The notes under the pieces were generated by a model. It was given only the letters and a program-made list of their open reading frames with translations. It made no database searches and was not told the origin of the DNA. A stretch of DNA of 64,000 nt from Stappia sp. 28M-7 (GTDB taxonomy: Bacteria; Pseudomonadota; Alphaproteobacteria; Rhizobiales; Stappiaceae): positions 186,001 through 250,000 of the forward strand of contig NZ_JACMIA010000001.1 of assembly GCF_014252955.1 (NCBI RefSeq), in the 5' to 3' direction. The translations under genes and the position numbers were made by a program. Positions 38,437 through 49,125 of this stretch are shown in pieces. The stretch's first letter is position 1; every line of letters begins with the position of its first letter.

Positions 38437-40371
38437 ATGATGCAGACAGATCGCCAGAGCGCTTTCCTTCACTCATCCAGCCGGGGCCGCGCCGACGTCA
38501 GGCGGCAGGCCGTCCTCCCCTGGATCATCGCCCTCCCGCTGGTTGCGCTGTGCCTTTTGTTGGCCGGCCTGTCGGTCGCGGACGCGCAGGAAGAGCCTGA
38601 ATGGCGGCATGCCTCGTCTCTGAGCGGTGAGCCGAAATACCCCGCGGATTTCAAGCATTTCGACTACGTCAATCCGGATGCGCCCAAGGGAGGCATCGTC
38701 CGCCTTGGCGAAAGCCGCGGCTTCGATACGCTCAATCCGGTCCTGTCGAAGGGCAACCCGGCCCCAGGTCTCGGGCTCATGTACGATTCGCTGTTGGAGC
38801 CGGCGCTCGACGAGATCAACATCAACTCCGAATACGGACTGATCGCCGAGGCGATGCGCTATCCGGCCGATTATTCCTGGGTTGAGTATCGGCTGAACCC
38901 GCAAGCACGCTGGCACGACGGAACGCCGATCAGCGTCGACGACGTGATCTGGAGCTTCGGGAAGATCAAGGAGGTCAACCCGAGCCAGGCCTTCTACTAC
39001 CGTCATGTCGAAAAGGCGGAGGCCGTCGGCGAGCGCGTCATCCGTTTCACCTTCGATGCCGCCGGCAACCGCGAGCTTCCCAAGATCGTCGGACAGCTGA
39101 TCATCCTGCCCAAGCACTGGTGGGAAGGAAAGGATGCGAGCGGGAAGTCGCGCGACATCGCACGCGGGACGTTGGAGCCGCCGCTCGGGTCCGGTCCCTA
39201 TCGCATCCGTTCTTTCGAGCCCGGCCGCAACATCGTCTACGAGCGTGTCGAGGACTACTGGGCGAAAGAGCATCCGGTGCGCATCGGATCCTATAATTTC
39301 GACGTCGTGCGATACGATGTGTTCCTGGATTCCGCCGTCGAGTTGGAGGCCTTCAAGGGCGATCAGTACGATTTTCGGGAAGAGCTGAGCGCCAACGTTT
39401 GGTCCAAGGCCTATGATTTCCCCGCTGTGCGCGAGGGGCGCGTGGTGCTGGAGGAATTTCCGAACAAGGCCAGCGGCCGCATGCAGGCCTATGTCCCCAA
39501 CCTGCGCCGCGAGAAGTTTCAGGATCCCCGGATTCGTGAAGCGCTCAACTATGCCTATGATTTCGAGACGACCAATGCGGTCGTCTCCGCGGGCTTGCAC
39601 AAGCGGATCGGTTCCTATTTCGCCGGCACGGAGCTCGCCTCTTCAGGGCTGCCGACCGGCAAGGAGCTGGAAATCCTGGAGACCGTGCGCGACGAGGTTC
39701 CGCCCGAGGTATTCACCAAGCCCTTTGAGAATCCGGTCGGCGGCAATCCGCAGAATGTGCGCGAGAACCTGCGTCAGGCCGTGAGGCTCTTCCGCGAGGC
39801 TGGGTATAAGCTCGACGGTGGGCGCATGGTCGACGCGAAGACCGGCGAGCAGTTCAGCATCGAGTTCATCTACTTTGACCGCTCGGCCGAGCGCGGGCTT
39901 CTTCCCTACACGAAGAACCTGGAGAATATCGGCGTCAAGACGGTGCTCCGCCTCATCGATGTGCCGCAATACATCAACCGCGTGCAGAATCGCGACTTCG
40001 ATATGGCCACCTTGGTCTGGGGGCAATCGCTGTCGCCCGGCAACGAGCAGCGCGATTTCTGGGGTTCGGACGCCGCCGACCGGCCGCAGTCGCGCAACTA
40101 TGGCGGCATCAAGAATCCTGCCGTCGACAAGCTGATCGAGCGCGTCATCTTCGCCAAGGACCGCGACGAACTGGTGGCCGCGACCCATGCGCTCGACCGG
40201 GTCCTGCTGTGGAACCATTATGTGGTGCCGCAGTTCTATTCCGACGTCGACCGCACCGCCCGCTGGAACAGGTTCTCCCACCCTGCGGAACTGCCGGAAT
40301 ATACGCATGGTTTTCCGGCCATCTGGTGGTGGGATGCAGAAAAGGCGGCGGCTGTTCGGGGGGCGCAGTGA
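38437..40371 (+). CDS. yejA: YejA-type extracellular peptide/solute-binding protein, copy 1
   Basis: Periplasmic SBP family 5 (oligopeptide) binding protein of about 644 residues, the first gene of a yejAABEF importer. The N-terminal signal runs through RRQAVLPWIIALPLVALCLL, with cleavage near ADAQEE. The mature domain carries HFDYVNPDAPKGGIVRLGES and the YejA-type GSYFAGTELASSGLPTGKEL. YejABEF imports peptides and microcin C in E. coli and affects peptide resistance in Brucella. ATG 38437 lacks a strong ribosome-binding site; GTG 38401 is an alternative. A TAATAT at 38348-38353 is a possible -10. Confidence 0.92.
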   Translation: MMQTDRQSAFLHSSSRGRADVRRQAVLPWIIALPLVALCLLLAGLSVADAQEEPEWRHASSLSGEPKYPADFKHFDYVNPDAPKGGIVRLGESRGFDTLNPVLSKGNPAPGLGLMYDSLLEPALDEININSEYGLIAEAMRYPADYSWVEYRLNPQARWHDGTPISVDDVIWSFGKIKEVNPSQAFYYRHVEKAEAVGERVIRFTFDAAGNRELPKIVGQLIILPKHWWEGKDASGKSRDIARGTLEPPLGSGPYRIRSFEPGRNIVYERVEDYWAKEHPVRIGSYNFDVVRYDVFLDSAVELEAFKGDQYDFREELSANVWSKAYDFPAVREGRVVLEEFPNKASGRMQAYVPNLRREKFQDPRIREALNYAYDFETTNAVVSAGLHKRIGSYFAGTELASSGLPTGKELEILETVRDEVPPEVFTKPFENPVGGNPQNVRENLRQAVRLFREAGYKLDGGRMVDAKTGEQFSIEFIYFDRSAERGLLPYTKNLENIGVKTVLRLIDVPQYINRVQNRDFDMATLVWGQSLSPGNEQRDFWGSDAADRPQSRNYGGIKNPAVDKLIERVIFAKDRDELVAATHALDRVLLWNHYVVPQFYSDVDRTARWNRFSHPAELPEYTHGFPAIWWWDAEKAAAVRGAQ

Positions 40372-42257
40372 TGACGGGTGGCCCGCTGGAAGTGGATCGC
40401 AGGCAGGTTCTCGGTGGAGCGATGGCCTTTTGCGCGACGACGCTGTTGCCGCTCGCCTCTCGCGCGGCATCGGCGGCCAGCGGCGCGGATGCGCCGCGGC
40501 ACGGGCTTTCCGTGTTCGGCGACCTGAAATACGCTCCGGATTTCACCCACTTCGACTATGTGGTGCCGGATGCCCCGAAGGACGGCCGCATCGTGTTCTC
40601 GGCGCCGTCCTGGGCCTATAACCAGAACCCGCAGACCTTCAACAGTTTCAACACCTTGATCCTGAAGGGCGACGCGCCGCCGCGTATGGAGCTGTGTTTC
40701 GACACGCTGATGGTGCGCGCTCTGGACGAACCGGATGCCGTCTATGGTCTCGTTGCCGAGACGGTGGAGGTCTCCGGGGACGGCAATGTCTATACCTTCT
40801 CCCTGCGGCCGCAGGCGCGGTTCCATGATGAGAGCCCGCTGACTGCGGAAGATGTTGCCTTCTCGCTGGTGACGCTCAAGGAGCTTGGGCATCCCTCGAT
40901 CCGCCAGGTCTTGCGCGAACTTTCCGAGGTTCGTGTCGAGGGCCCGCACAGGGTCGCGCTGCAATTTTCCGGAAAGCAGTCGCGCAAGGTGCCGTTGATC
41001 GCGGCGGGCATGCCGATCCTGTCGAAGGCCTATTATTCCCGCTACGACTTCGCCCAAACGACGCTGACCCCGCCGCTGTCCTCCGGTCCCTACAAGGTGG
41101 GCCGGCACGAGGTCGGTCGCTTCGTCGAGTACGAGCGGGTGAAGAACTGGTGGGCGGCGGACCTGCCCGTCAGCCGTGGCCACTACAATTTCGACCGTAT
41201 CCGGCTGGAGTTCTTCCGTGACCGGCAGGTGGATTTCGAGGCGTTCAAGAAGGGCGTGATGACCTTCCGCGAGGAGTTCGTCGCCCGGACCTGGGCGACG
41301 GAATACAACTTTCCTGCTGTCGAGGACGGCCGGGTGATCCGCGAGGAGCTCTCGGACGGCCGGCCAGCGGGTGCGCAGGGCTGGTTCCTGAACCTCAGGC
41401 GGGAGAAATTCTCGGACCCGCGTGTCCGCAGGGCGCTGGGTCTGGTGTTTGATTTCGAGTGGACCAACACCGCGCTCTTCTTCGACGCCTACAAGCGCAC
41501 GACGTCCTTCTTCCAGAATTCGCCGATGCTTGCGCAAGGCGAGCCAGATGCTGCCGAACTGGCGCTCTTGGAGCCGTGGCGCGGCAAGGTGCCGGACGAG
41601 GTGTTCGGCCCGGCGATCCTGCCGCCGGTTTCGGACGGGTCCGGACAGGACCGCTCCATGCTGCGCGAGGCCGACCGCCTGTTGCGCGAGGCGGGATGCC
41701 GGCGAGAGGGGGCACGCCTGCTCCTTCCGAGCGGCGAGCCTTTCGCCTTCGAGTTTCTTTCGAACACAACGACCTTCGAGCGCGTGGTCCTGCCCTATGT
41801 CGGCAATCTGGAGCGCCTCGGCATCAAGGCGAATTTCCGTGTGGTCGATCCGGCGCAATACCAGTCGCGGATGAACGACTACGACTTCGATGTCGTCTCT
41901 CGGCGATATGCCCTGTCGCCGACCCTCGGCGAGGAAATCCGTCAGATGTGGGGCTCGGAGGCGGCTGACCAGCCCGGCTCGACCAATCTGTCCGGCATCG
42001 CCGACCCGGCTGTCGACGCAATGATCGACAAGATTCTTTCCGCATCCACCCGCGAGGAGATGACGGTTGCGGCTCGTGCGTTGGACCGGATCCTGCGTGC
42101 CGGCTACTACTGGGTGCCGCATTGGTACAAGGCGGTGCATACGGTCGCCATGTGGGATGTGTTCGGACACCCCGAGAAGCCGCCCACGCATGATTTCGCG
42201 CCCGAACTCCATTGGTGGTACGACCGGGAGAGCGCGGAGCGAATCGGCATGCGCTGA
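40371..42257 (+). CDS. yejA: YejA-type extracellular peptide/solute-binding protein, copy 2, Tat-type signal
   Basis: Second SBP family 5 protein of 628 residues, paralogous to the preceding gene ([20 protein letters not shown] matches its counterpart). The signal peptide contains a twin-arginine motif, [12 protein letters not shown], with cleavage after SRAASA, so Tat export is likely. Its ATG shares the last base of the preceding TGA stop (TGATG), giving tight coupling. Two binding proteins sharing one permease suggest broadened substrate range. Confidence 0.92.
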   Translation: MTGGPLEVDRRQVLGGAMAFCATTLLPLASRAASAASGADAPRHGLSVFGDLKYAPDFTHFDYVVPDAPKDGRIVFSAPSWAYNQNPQTFNSFNTLILKGDAPPRMELCFDTLMVRALDEPDAVYGLVAETVEVSGDGNVYTFSLRPQARFHDESPLTAEDVAFSLVTLKELGHPSIRQVLRELSEVRVEGPHRVALQFSGKQSRKVPLIAAGMPILSKAYYSRYDFAQTTLTPPLSSGPYKVGRHEVGRFVEYERVKNWWAADLPVSRGHYNFDRIRLEFFRDRQVDFEAFKKGVMTFREEFVARTWATEYNFPAVEDGRVIREELSDGRPAGAQGWFLNLRREKFSDPRVRRALGLVFDFEWTNTALFFDAYKRTTSFFQNSPMLAQGEPDAAELALLEPWRGKVPDEVFGPAILPPVSDGSGQDRSMLREADRLLREAGCRREGARLLLPSGEPFAFEFLSNTTTFERVVLPYVGNLERLGIKANFRVVDPAQYQSRMNDYDFDVVSRRYALSPTLGEEIRQMWGSEAADQPGSTNLSGIADPAVDAMIDKILSASTREEMTVAARALDRILRAGYYWVPHWYKAVHTVAMWDVFGHPEKPPTHDFAPELHWWYDRESAERIGMR

Positions 42258-42349
42258 CATGCAGTACACGTTCCAGGGCACCAGACATTACGGTCGCGGC
42301 ACGGCGGATGAGCCGGCCGGCGCCCGGAAAACAAGGGATCGCTGACACG

Positions 42350-43459
42350 ATGGGCGCCTACATCCTGCGGCGGCTGTTGCTGATCGTACCGACTCTCGTC
42401 GGCATCATGGCCATCAACTTCATCATCATCCAGTTCGCCCCCGGCGGGCCGGTGGAGCGGGTCATCGCCCAGCTTCAGGGGACGGATGTCTCCGCCACCG
42501 CGCGCATCTCGGGTGGAGGCAGCGACTTCGCCGGCAGCGGCGCCGATACGGTCGGGGATGCCGCTTCCGCGGGATCGAAATATCGCGGTGCCCAGGGCCT
42601 CGATCCGGAGTTCATCAAGGAACTGGAGCGTCAGTTCGGCTTCGACAAGCCGCCGCTGGAGCGCTTCGCCGGGATGCTGTGGGATTATGCCCGCTTCGAC
42701 TTCGGCGAGAGCTATTTCCGAGATATTTCGGTGATCGACCTGATCGTCGAGAAGATGCCCGTGTCCATCTCGCTCGGGCTCTGGATGACGTTCATCTCCT
42801 ACGCGATCTCGATTCCGCTCGGCATCCGCAAGGCGGTGCGGGACGGCACGCGCTTCGATGTATGGACCTCCGCCGTGATCGTGGTGGGCTACGCGATCCC
42901 CGGCTTTCTCTTCGCGGTGCTGCTGATCGTCCTGTTCGCCGGCGGCTCGTTCCTCGACTGGTTCCCGTTGCGGGGCCTCACATCGGATAACTGGGAGCAG
43001 CTGTCCTGGCCCGCGCGCATCGTCGACTATTTCTGGCATCTGGCCCTGCCGCTGACCGCGATGGTGTTGTCGGCGTTCGCGACGGTGACGCTGCTGACCA
43101 AGAACTCGTTCCTCGACGAGATCCGCAAACAGTATGTCCAGACAGCCCGCGCCAAGGGGCTGAACGAGCGGCAGGTGCTCTATGGCCACGTCTTCCGCAA
43201 TGCGATGCTGATCGTGATCGCCGGCTTCCCGGGGGCCTTCATTTCGTCCTTCTTCGCCGGCTCGCTGCTGATCGAGACGATCTTCTCGCTCGATGGGCTC
43301 GGCCTGCTCGGCTTCGAGGCGGTGATCAACCGCGACTATGCGGTCGTCTTCGCGACGCTCTACATCTTTTCGCTGATGGGCCTGCTGGTGAATCTCGTTT
43401 CCGACCTGACCTACACCTGGATCGATCCGCGGATCGATTTCGAGAGCCGGGAGGTCTGA
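42350..43459 (+). CDS. yejB: peptide ABC transporter permease YejB
   Basis: Inner-membrane permease of 369 residues, OppB/DppB class. The N-terminal segment [20 protein letters not shown] is followed by a large periplasmic loop (about 40-135) typical of YejB. The remaining five or so transmembrane segments include the EAA loop ([20 protein letters not shown]) that contacts the ATPase. It pairs with YejE, which begins 4 bases after the stop. ATG 42350 was chosen at the start of the hydrophobic segment. Confidence 0.95.
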   Translation: MGAYILRRLLLIVPTLVGIMAINFIIIQFAPGGPVERVIAQLQGTDVSATARISGGGSDFAGSGADTVGDAASAGSKYRGAQGLDPEFIKELERQFGFDKPPLERFAGMLWDYARFDFGESYFRDISVIDLIVEKMPVSISLGLWMTFISYAISIPLGIRKAVRDGTRFDVWTSAVIVVGYAIPGFLFAVLLIVLFAGGSFLDWFPLRGLTSDNWEQLSWPARIVDYFWHLALPLTAMVLSAFATVTLLTKNSFLDEIRKQYVQTARAKGLNERQVLYGHVFRNAMLIVIAGFPGAFISSFFAGSLLIETIFSLDGLGLLGFEAVINRDYAVVFATLYIFSLMGLLVNLVSDLTYTWIDPRIDFESREV

Positions 43460-43463
43460 GGCC

Positions 43464-44630
43464 ATGGACCTGCGGACAGAAACTGCCGGCACCACCGCAA
43501 CCGCCGCAGTCGGCGCGCATCCCGGCCGGCCGAAGGGCTGGCTGTCGCCGATCAACCGGCGCCGCCTGACCAACTTCAAGGCGAACCGGCGCGGCTACTG
43601 GTCGTTCTGGATCTTCCTCGTCCTGTTCGGCCTGTCGCTCATCGCCGAGTTCCTGGTCAACGACCGGCCGGTCGTCGTCGTCTACAAGGACGAGGTGCTT
43701 GCACCGATCTTCGTGGACTATCCGGAGGAGAAGTTCGGCGGCTTCCTGGCGGTGACCGATTATCGGGACCCGTATATCCAGGAAGAGATCAACGCCAACG
43801 GCTGGATGCTGTGGCCGCCGATCCGCTATTCCTATCGCACGGTCAACAACGAGATCCCGGTGCCGGCACCCGCGCCGCCCTCGTGGCTGCTGGACAAGCA
43901 GGAGCGCTGCAGCCGCTATCCGCTCGGCGCCGAGGACCCCAATTGCACGCTCGGCAACTGGAACTGGCTCGGCACCGACGACCAGGGCCGGGATGTCGTC
44001 GCGCGGCTGGTCTACGGCTTCCGCATCTCCGTCCTGTTCGGCCTCGCCCTGACGCTTGCCTCCTCGGTGGTCGGCATCGCCGCCGGCGCGGTGCAGGGCT
44101 ATTACGGCGGTTGGGTCGACCTGCTGTTCCAGCGCTTCATCGAGGTCTGGACGGCGATCCCGACGCTTTACCTGATCCTGATCGTTTCCTCTGTGCTCAT
44201 CCCGGGCTTCTGGACGCTCTTCACCATCCTGCTCGCCTTCTCGTGGGTGGCGTTGGTGGGCGTGGTGCGGGCGGAGTTCCTGCGCGCCCGCAACTTCGAA
44301 TACGTGACGGCGGCGAAGGCGCTCGGCGTCGGCAATGCCACGATCATGTGGCGGCACCTGCTGCCCAACGCGATGGTAGCGACGCTGACCTTCATGCCCT
44401 TCATCCTGAACGGCTCGATCTCGACGCTGACGGCGCTGGACTTCCTCGGTTTCGGCCTGCCGCCGGGCTCTGCCTCGCTCGGCGAATTGCTGGCGCAGGG
44501 CAAGAACAACCTGCAGGCGCCCTGGCTCGGCATCACCGGCTTCATCGTCATCTCGACCATGCTCAGCCTGCTGATTTTCATCGGCGAAGCGGTGCGCGAC
44601 GCGTTCGACCCGCGCAAGAGCTTCGTGTGA
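43464..44630 (+). CDS. yejE: peptide ABC transporter permease YejE
   Basis: Second permease subunit, 388 residues, OppC/DppC class. A cytoplasmic N-terminal tail of about 45 residues with LSPINRRRLTNFKANRRGYW precedes TM1. A long periplasmic section follows, and the core holds WLGTDDQGRDVVARLVYGFR, the EAA loop (VTAAKALGVGNATIMWRHLL) and LTALDFLGFGLPPGSASLGE. It forms the membrane channel with YejB and couples to YejF, whose gene starts 7 bases downstream. Confidence 0.95.
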   Translation: MDLRTETAGTTATAAVGAHPGRPKGWLSPINRRRLTNFKANRRGYWSFWIFLVLFGLSLIAEFLVNDRPVVVVYKDEVLAPIFVDYPEEKFGGFLAVTDYRDPYIQEEINANGWMLWPPIRYSYRTVNNEIPVPAPAPPSWLLDKQERCSRYPLGAEDPNCTLGNWNWLGTDDQGRDVVARLVYGFRISVLFGLALTLASSVVGIAAGAVQGYYGGWVDLLFQRFIEVWTAIPTLYLILIVSSVLIPGFWTLFTILLAFSWVALVGVVRAEFLRARNFEYVTAAKALGVGNATIMWRHLLPNAMVATLTFMPFILNGSISTLTALDFLGFGLPPGSASLGELLAQGKNNLQAPWLGITGFIVISTMLSLLIFIGEAVRDAFDPRKSFV

Positions 44631-44637
44631 GGACCCC

Positions 44638-46281
44638 ATGACGAGCGAACAGACCAAACGGCCGCTGCTCTCCGTCCGCGAGCTCTCGGTTGCCTTCACC
44701 CAGAACGGCGTCACGCAGACAGCGGTCGACCGCATCTCCTTCGACATCGGTCCTGGCGAGACGGTGGCGCTGGTCGGCGAATCCGGTTCGGGCAAGTCGG
44801 TCTCCGCCCTTTCGGCGGTGAAGCTGCTGCCCTATCCCTCGGCATCGCACCCGACCGGTGAGATCCTGTTCAAGGGTGAGGATGTGCTCAAGGCCGACGA
44901 GGCCGCCCTCCGGCGCATTCGCGGCAACGAGATCTCGATGATCTTCCAGGAGCCGATGACCTCGCTCAATCCGCTGCACAAGGTGGAAAAGCAGATCGCC
45001 GAGGTCTTGAAGCTGCATCGCGGCATGGGCGAGACCGCGGCGCGTGCGCGCGTGGTGCAACTGCTCGACCAAGTCGGCATCCGCGATCCCGAGAGCCGAC
45101 TGCAGAGCTATCCGCACCAGCTCTCCGGCGGTCAGCGCCAGCGCGTGATGATCGCCATGGCGCTCGCCAACGAGCCGGATCTGCTCATCGCGGACGAACC
45201 GACCACCGCGCTCGATGTCACCGTGCAGGCACAGATCCTCAAGCTTCTGAAGGAGCTGCAGCGCGACGTCGGCATGGCGATGCTGTTCATCACCCATGAT
45301 CTCGGCATCGTGCGCAAGGTCGCCGACCGGGTCTGCGTGATGACGAAAGGCAAGATCGTCGAAAGCGGGACCGTGCGCGAGGTCTTCGAGAATCCGCAGC
45401 ATGAATACACCCGCCACCTGATCGCAGCCGAGCCCAAGGGCAAGCCGCCGGTGACGGACGAGAGCCGGCCGGTGGTGGTGGAAGCGCGCGACGTGAAGGT
45501 GTGGTTCCCGGTGAGGCGCGGCCTGCTGCGCCGGACCGTCGATCACATCAAGGCGGTCGACGGCATCGACGTGACGGTCCGCGAAGGCCAGACGCTCGGC
45601 ATCGTCGGAGAAAGCGGCTCCGGCAAGACGACACTCGGCCTCGCCCTGCTGCGGATGATCTCTTCCACCGGCAAGATCCGGTTCGGTGCCCGCGAGATCG
45701 ATACGCTGTCGTGGAAGGACATGCGTCCGCTGCGCCGCGACATGCAGATCGTCTTCCAGGATCCGTTCGGCTCGCTCAGCCCGCGCATGTCGGTGGCCGA
45801 CATCGTCGGCGAAGGCCTCGCCGTGCATTTCCCCGGCATCACCGCGGACGAGCGGGACGCGAGGGTCGCCGCTGCGCTGGTCGAGGTGGGGCTCGATGCC
45901 GAGACCCGCTTCCGCTATCCGCACGAGTTCTCCGGCGGCCAGCGCCAGCGCATCTCCATCGCCCGCGCCATGGTGCTGCAGCCGAAATTCGTCATGCTCG
46001 ACGAGCCCACTTCGGCGCTGGACATGAGCGTGCAGGCGCAGGTGGTCGACCTGCTGCGCGACCTGCAGAAGCGCCATGGCCTTGCCTATCTCTTCATCTC
46101 GCACGATCTCAAGGTGGTGCGCGCGCTCGCCAACGAGGTGATCGTCATGCGGTCCGGCAAGGTGGTGGAGGCGGGAGCGGCCGTCGATGTCTTCGACGCG
46201 CCGAAGACCGACTACACCAAGGCGCTTATGGCCGCCGCCTTCCGCATGGAAACGGCGGACACCGGCATCGTCAGCGAGTAG
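44638..46281 (+). CDS. yejF: peptide ABC transporter ATP-binding protein YejF (two ABC domains)
   Basis: Cytoplasmic ATPase of 547 residues with two fused nucleotide-binding domains. Domain 1 has Walker A GESGSGKS, signature [15 protein letters not shown] and Walker [10 protein letters not shown]. Domain 2 has Walker [10 protein letters not shown], signature [15 protein letters not shown] and Walker B VMLDEPTS. The fusion replaces the OppD/OppF pair of other systems and is typical of YejF. All catalytic motifs are intact. It is the last gene of the operon; no clear terminator was found after it. Confidence 0.96.
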   Translation: MTSEQTKRPLLSVRELSVAFTQNGVTQTAVDRISFDIGPGETVALVGESGSGKSVSALSAVKLLPYPSASHPTGEILFKGEDVLKADEAALRRIRGNEISMIFQEPMTSLNPLHKVEKQIAEVLKLHRGMGETAARARVVQLLDQVGIRDPESRLQSYPHQLSGGQRQRVMIAMALANEPDLLIADEPTTALDVTVQAQILKLLKELQRDVGMAMLFITHDLGIVRKVADRVCVMTKGKIVESGTVREVFENPQHEYTRHLIAAEPKGKPPVTDESRPVVVEARDVKVWFPVRRGLLRRTVDHIKAVDGIDVTVREGQTLGIVGESGSGKTTLGLALLRMISSTGKIRFGAREIDTLSWKDMRPLRRDMQIVFQDPFGSLSPRMSVADIVGEGLAVHFPGITADERDARVAAALVEVGLDAETRFRYPHEFSGGQRQRISIARAMVLQPKFVMLDEPTSALDMSVQAQVVDLLRDLQKRHGLAYLFISHDLKVVRALANEVIVMRSGKVVEAGAAVDVFDAPKTDYTKALMAAAFRMETADTGIVSE

Positions 46282-46405
46282 GAGCGAGCCGTTCCTTGCG
46301 AGGGTGGAAAGACCACGAGGGCAGTCGCGCTCCCCCGGAGCCATCTTTTGCGTGTAAGGCGAGAGGGTATCTTGCTAAACTCGCATGATTGCGAGGGAGA
46401 GTTCG

Positions 46406-46783
46406 ATGTATTCCATTAAGGTTCTGATTTGCCTCTCGATTCTGAGCTTTGCGGCGGCCGTTCCGGCATTGGCGCAACAGCAGCTGTCCGGAGATCAGGT
46501 GAGGGCGCTCATTGTCGGTAAACGGTTCGGTTCGTCCATCTGGCCGCCTCCAGGCATTACTTTCAAGAAAGACAACCATTTTCGCCTTGCCAACGGAAAG
46601 GCATGTGGAGGGAAAGATCCGCATACATACAAGATTGATCGGCATGGGCTTCTGACAATCGAATTCAGAACCTGCGAGGGAAAGAAGGAGCACTCCGACT
46701 ACTTCTATATTCTGAAAGCGGGAAGCAACTATTACATATCCTCGGCAAGCGGCGGCTACTCTCTACCGTTGCGACGTCGCTGA
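46406..46783 (+). CDS. small secreted protein of unknown function
   Basis: About 125 residues. A Sec signal peptide is clear (MYSIKVLICLSILSFAAAVP, cleavage near PALAQ). The mature part is basic, with two cysteines (KACGGK and RTCEGK) that could form a disulfide, and the C-terminus reads YYISSASGGYSLPLRRR. I do not recognise a family. Its G+C content is visibly lower than that of its neighbours, which hints at recent acquisition. ATG 46406 has GGGAGAG upstream; ATG 46385 is possible but weakens the signal peptide. Confidence 0.7.
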   Translation: MYSIKVLICLSILSFAAAVPALAQQQLSGDQVRALIVGKRFGSSIWPPPGITFKKDNHFRLANGKACGGKDPHTYKIDRHGLLTIEFRTCEGKKEHSDYFYILKAGSNYYISSASGGYSLPLRRR

Positions 46784-46814
46784 AGCGGGCGACTACCGGA
46801 ATCTGGCAAGGGTC

Positions 46815-48035
46815 TCACTCCAGCCAGCAGGTGGCGCGGCGACCGGCCTTCTCCTGTTCGAGGCCGAGGGTGCGGCGGGTCTTGAAGCCGATCAGCCCGT
46901 CGGCCCCGCCGACATCGTGGCCCTTGGCCTCCAGGTCAAGCTGGAGATCGCGCACGGCGCCGCGCGAACGGGTCTTCACGTCCTTCCAGCCTTGCACGAA
47001 GCCGGCATTGTTGCCGTAGCGGTCCGCCAGATGGCCGACGAAAAGCGCGTAGACGTCGGACTCGTTGTAGGCCTTCAGCACATAGAAATTGTCGGTGGCG
47101 ATGAAGGCCGGGCCGTTGCGTCCGGCCGGCATCAGGAGAAAGCCCGGCTGCGCGAGCTCGTGTTGCGGAAACGGGCGGTCCTTGACCCGGCTGACGCCTT
47201 CCCTGACCCAGGCCGAGATCGGCTGGCCCCGGTCGGGTCCCTCGCGCGAGCAGGAGACGGAGGCCGGAACCTCGGCCTCATAGCCCCAGTCTCGCCCCTT
47301 CACCCAGCCGTGCCAGGCGAGATAGTTGGCGATCGAGGCCAGCGTGTCCGGAACCGAGCGCCAGATGTCGCGCTTGCCGTCGCCGTCGAAATCCACCGCA
47401 AGGCGCAGGAAACTGGAGGGCAGGAACTGCGGCTGACCGAGCGCGCCGCCCCAGGAGCTGCGCAGATCCGCGCGAGTGATGTGCCCGTCGGCAAGGATCT
47501 GCAAGGCCGCGACGGTCTCCTCGGCGAAGAAGTCGCGGCGGGTTCCCATGAAGGCGCGGGTCGCAAGGGTTCGCAGCGCATCGTTGGGGATACGGGCCGC
47601 GCCATAGCCGGACTCGCGGGCCCAGATCGCCAGGAGGATCCGTGACGGCACGCCGTAACGCGCCTCGATCCGCGACAGGGTTGCGGCATGCGTCTGCGCC
47701 AGGCGGCGGCCCTGTGCGGCCAGCGCGTTGAACTGGTTGTCGCGGAAATAGCCGGCCGGGGCGCGGAACTCGGACTGGTAGTTGACCGAGGGCGGCCGCT
47801 CCGGCCCGTCGGGATCGCCGAGGCCCGGCAGCGAGGTGTCGGGCGACAGGCCCGAGAGCTCACGCCGGATCACGTCCTGCGGCACGCCGGCCGCGCGCGC
47901 GGCCGGTATGATGCGCGTTTCGAGGAACCGGTCGAACTTGGCTTGCAGCCCCTGCTGCGCCTGGGCGGTCGGGGCGCAGAGCGTTGCGAGCAGAACTGAA
48001 AGCGAAGCGAGAAGGGCGGGCAGGGCGCGGTGCAT
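46815..48035 (-). CDS. lytic murein transglycosylase, MltB type with peptidoglycan-binding domain
   Basis: Periplasmic peptidoglycan-cleaving enzyme of 406 residues. The signal peptide MHRALPALLASLSVLLATLC ends near AQAQQG, with no lipobox, so the protein is soluble rather than a lipoprotein like MltB itself. The SLT_2 domain carries the catalytic Glu141 in IWARESGYG, followed by WGGALGQPQFLPSSF. The C-terminal PG_binding_1 domain (about 350-395) contains QLDLEAKGHDVGGADGLIGFK in split form. The reading frame extends upstream to 48083, but the signal peptide fixes the start at 48035. Confidence 0.92.
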   Translation of the reverse strand: MHRALPALLASLSVLLATLCAPTAQAQQGLQAKFDRFLETRIIPAARAAGVPQDVIRRELSGLSPDTSLPGLGDPDGPERPPSVNYQSEFRAPAGYFRDNQFNALAAQGRRLAQTHAATLSRIEARYGVPSRILLAIWARESGYGAARIPNDALRTLATRAFMGTRRDFFAEETVAALQILADGHITRADLRSSWGGALGQPQFLPSSFLRLAVDFDGDGKRDIWRSVPDTLASIANYLAWHGWVKGRDWGYEAEVPASVSCSREGPDRGQPISAWVREGVSRVKDRPFPQHELAQPGFLLMPAGRNGPAFIATDNFYVLKAYNESDVYALFVGHLADRYGNNAGFVQGWKDVKTRSRGAVRDLQLDLEAKGHDVGGADGLIGFKTRRTLGLEQEKAGRRATCWLE

Positions 48036-48104
48036 GACGATCCGTTGCGGGTGGCTGGCTGCGCCAAACCTAGCACGGTGCACCGCGCGGGACGATATGC
48101 GGGA

Positions 48105-48713
48105 TCAGAAGGAGGTACGGGCCTTCAGCGCCTGGACCAGCGTCCCCTCGTCGAGATAGTCGAGCTCGCCGCCGACCGGAACGCCATGGGCGAGGCGCGT
48201 GACCTTCACGTCCATGCCGCGCAGGCGGTCGGTGATGTAATGGGCCGTGGTCTGTCCCTCGACCGTCGCATTCACCGCCAGGACGATCTCGGTGACATCG
48301 CCGGCAGCGACACGCTCGATCAGCTTGTCGATGGTCAGGTCATCGGGCCCGATACCGTCGAGCGGCGACAAGGTGCCGCCGAGAACGTGATATCGGCAGT
48401 TCAGCGCCCCGGCACGCTCCAGCGCCCACAGGTCGGACACGTCTTCCACCACAACGATGGTCGCCGTGTCGCGGCGCGGATCGGAGCAGATGGTGCAGGG
48501 GTCGCACGTATCGACGGTGCCGCAGGTCTGGCACACGGTCACCCGGTCCACCGCAACGCCCATGGCCTGAGCCAGCGGGACCAGCAGCTGGTCCTTCTTC
48601 TTGATGAGGTGCAGCGCCGCACGCCGGGCCGACCGGGGACCCAGCCCCGGCAGCTTGGCGAGCAGCTGGATCAGCCGTTCGACCTCGGGTCCGGCGACCG
48701 CCCGGTTGGCCAT
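48105..48713 (-). CDS. recR: recombination protein RecR
   Basis: DNA repair protein of 202 residues that acts with RecO and RecF to load RecA at gaps. The helix-hairpin-helix is at the N-terminus ([20 protein letters not shown]). The four-cysteine zinc site is [16 protein letters not shown]. The Toprim domain follows ([16 protein letters not shown]) and ends with the usual [19 protein letters not shown]. It is the last gene of the conserved dnaX-ybaB-recR run. Confidence 0.98.
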   Translation of the reverse strand: MANRAVAGPEVERLIQLLAKLPGLGPRSARRAALHLIKKKDQLLVPLAQAMGVAVDRVTVCQTCGTVDTCDPCTICSDPRRDTATIVVVEDVSDLWALERAGALNCRYHVLGGTLSPLDGIGPDDLTIDKLIERVAAGDVTEIVLAVNATVEGQTTAHYITDRLRGMDVKVTRLAHGVPVGGELDYLDEGTLVQALKARTSF

Positions 48714-48717
48714 GGGA

Positions 48718-49038
48718 TCAGAACGGCAGCTTGAAGCCGGCGGGCAGGCCGAGACCGCCCATCAGTTCCTGGGTCTTCTGCTGCAGCAGGGCCTCGGCCT
48801 TGGCCTTGGCGTCCTGGTGAGCCGCAAGGATCAGGTCCTCGAGGATCTCGACCTCGTCGGGCTTGGCCATGGACGGGTCGATGCGAATGGACTTGAGCTC
48901 GCCCTTGCCGGTCATGGTCAGAGTGACCATGCCGCCGCCGGCGGTGCCTTCCACCGCGACCGAGGCGATCTCTTCCTGCAGCGAGCCCATCTGCTCCTGC
49001 ATCTGCTTCGCCTGTTTCATCATCTTCAGGAAGTCCAT
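48718..49038 (-). CDS. YbaB/EbfC family nucleoid-associated protein
   Basis: Small DNA-binding protein of 106 residues between dnaX and recR. It begins [20 protein letters not shown], the dimerising helix, followed by [20 protein letters not shown] and the final helix [19 protein letters not shown]. It is thought to coat the nucleoid as a dimer. recR follows after 4 bases. ATG 49038 is preceded by AAGGAGAGACC on the minus strand. Confidence 0.95.
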   Translation of the reverse strand: MDFLKMMKQAKQMQEQMGSLQEEIASVAVEGTAGGGMVTLTMTGKGELKSIRIDPSMAKPDEVEILEDLILAAHQDAKAKAEALLQQKTQELMGGLGLPAGFKLPF

Positions 49039-49125
49039 GGGTCTCTCCTTGGGGGCGGTGCGAAAGGGCGCCGGGTCAGTCCCTGCGGATCGGCAGGACG
49101 GACCGTGCCGGCTCCCGCCGCCGGA

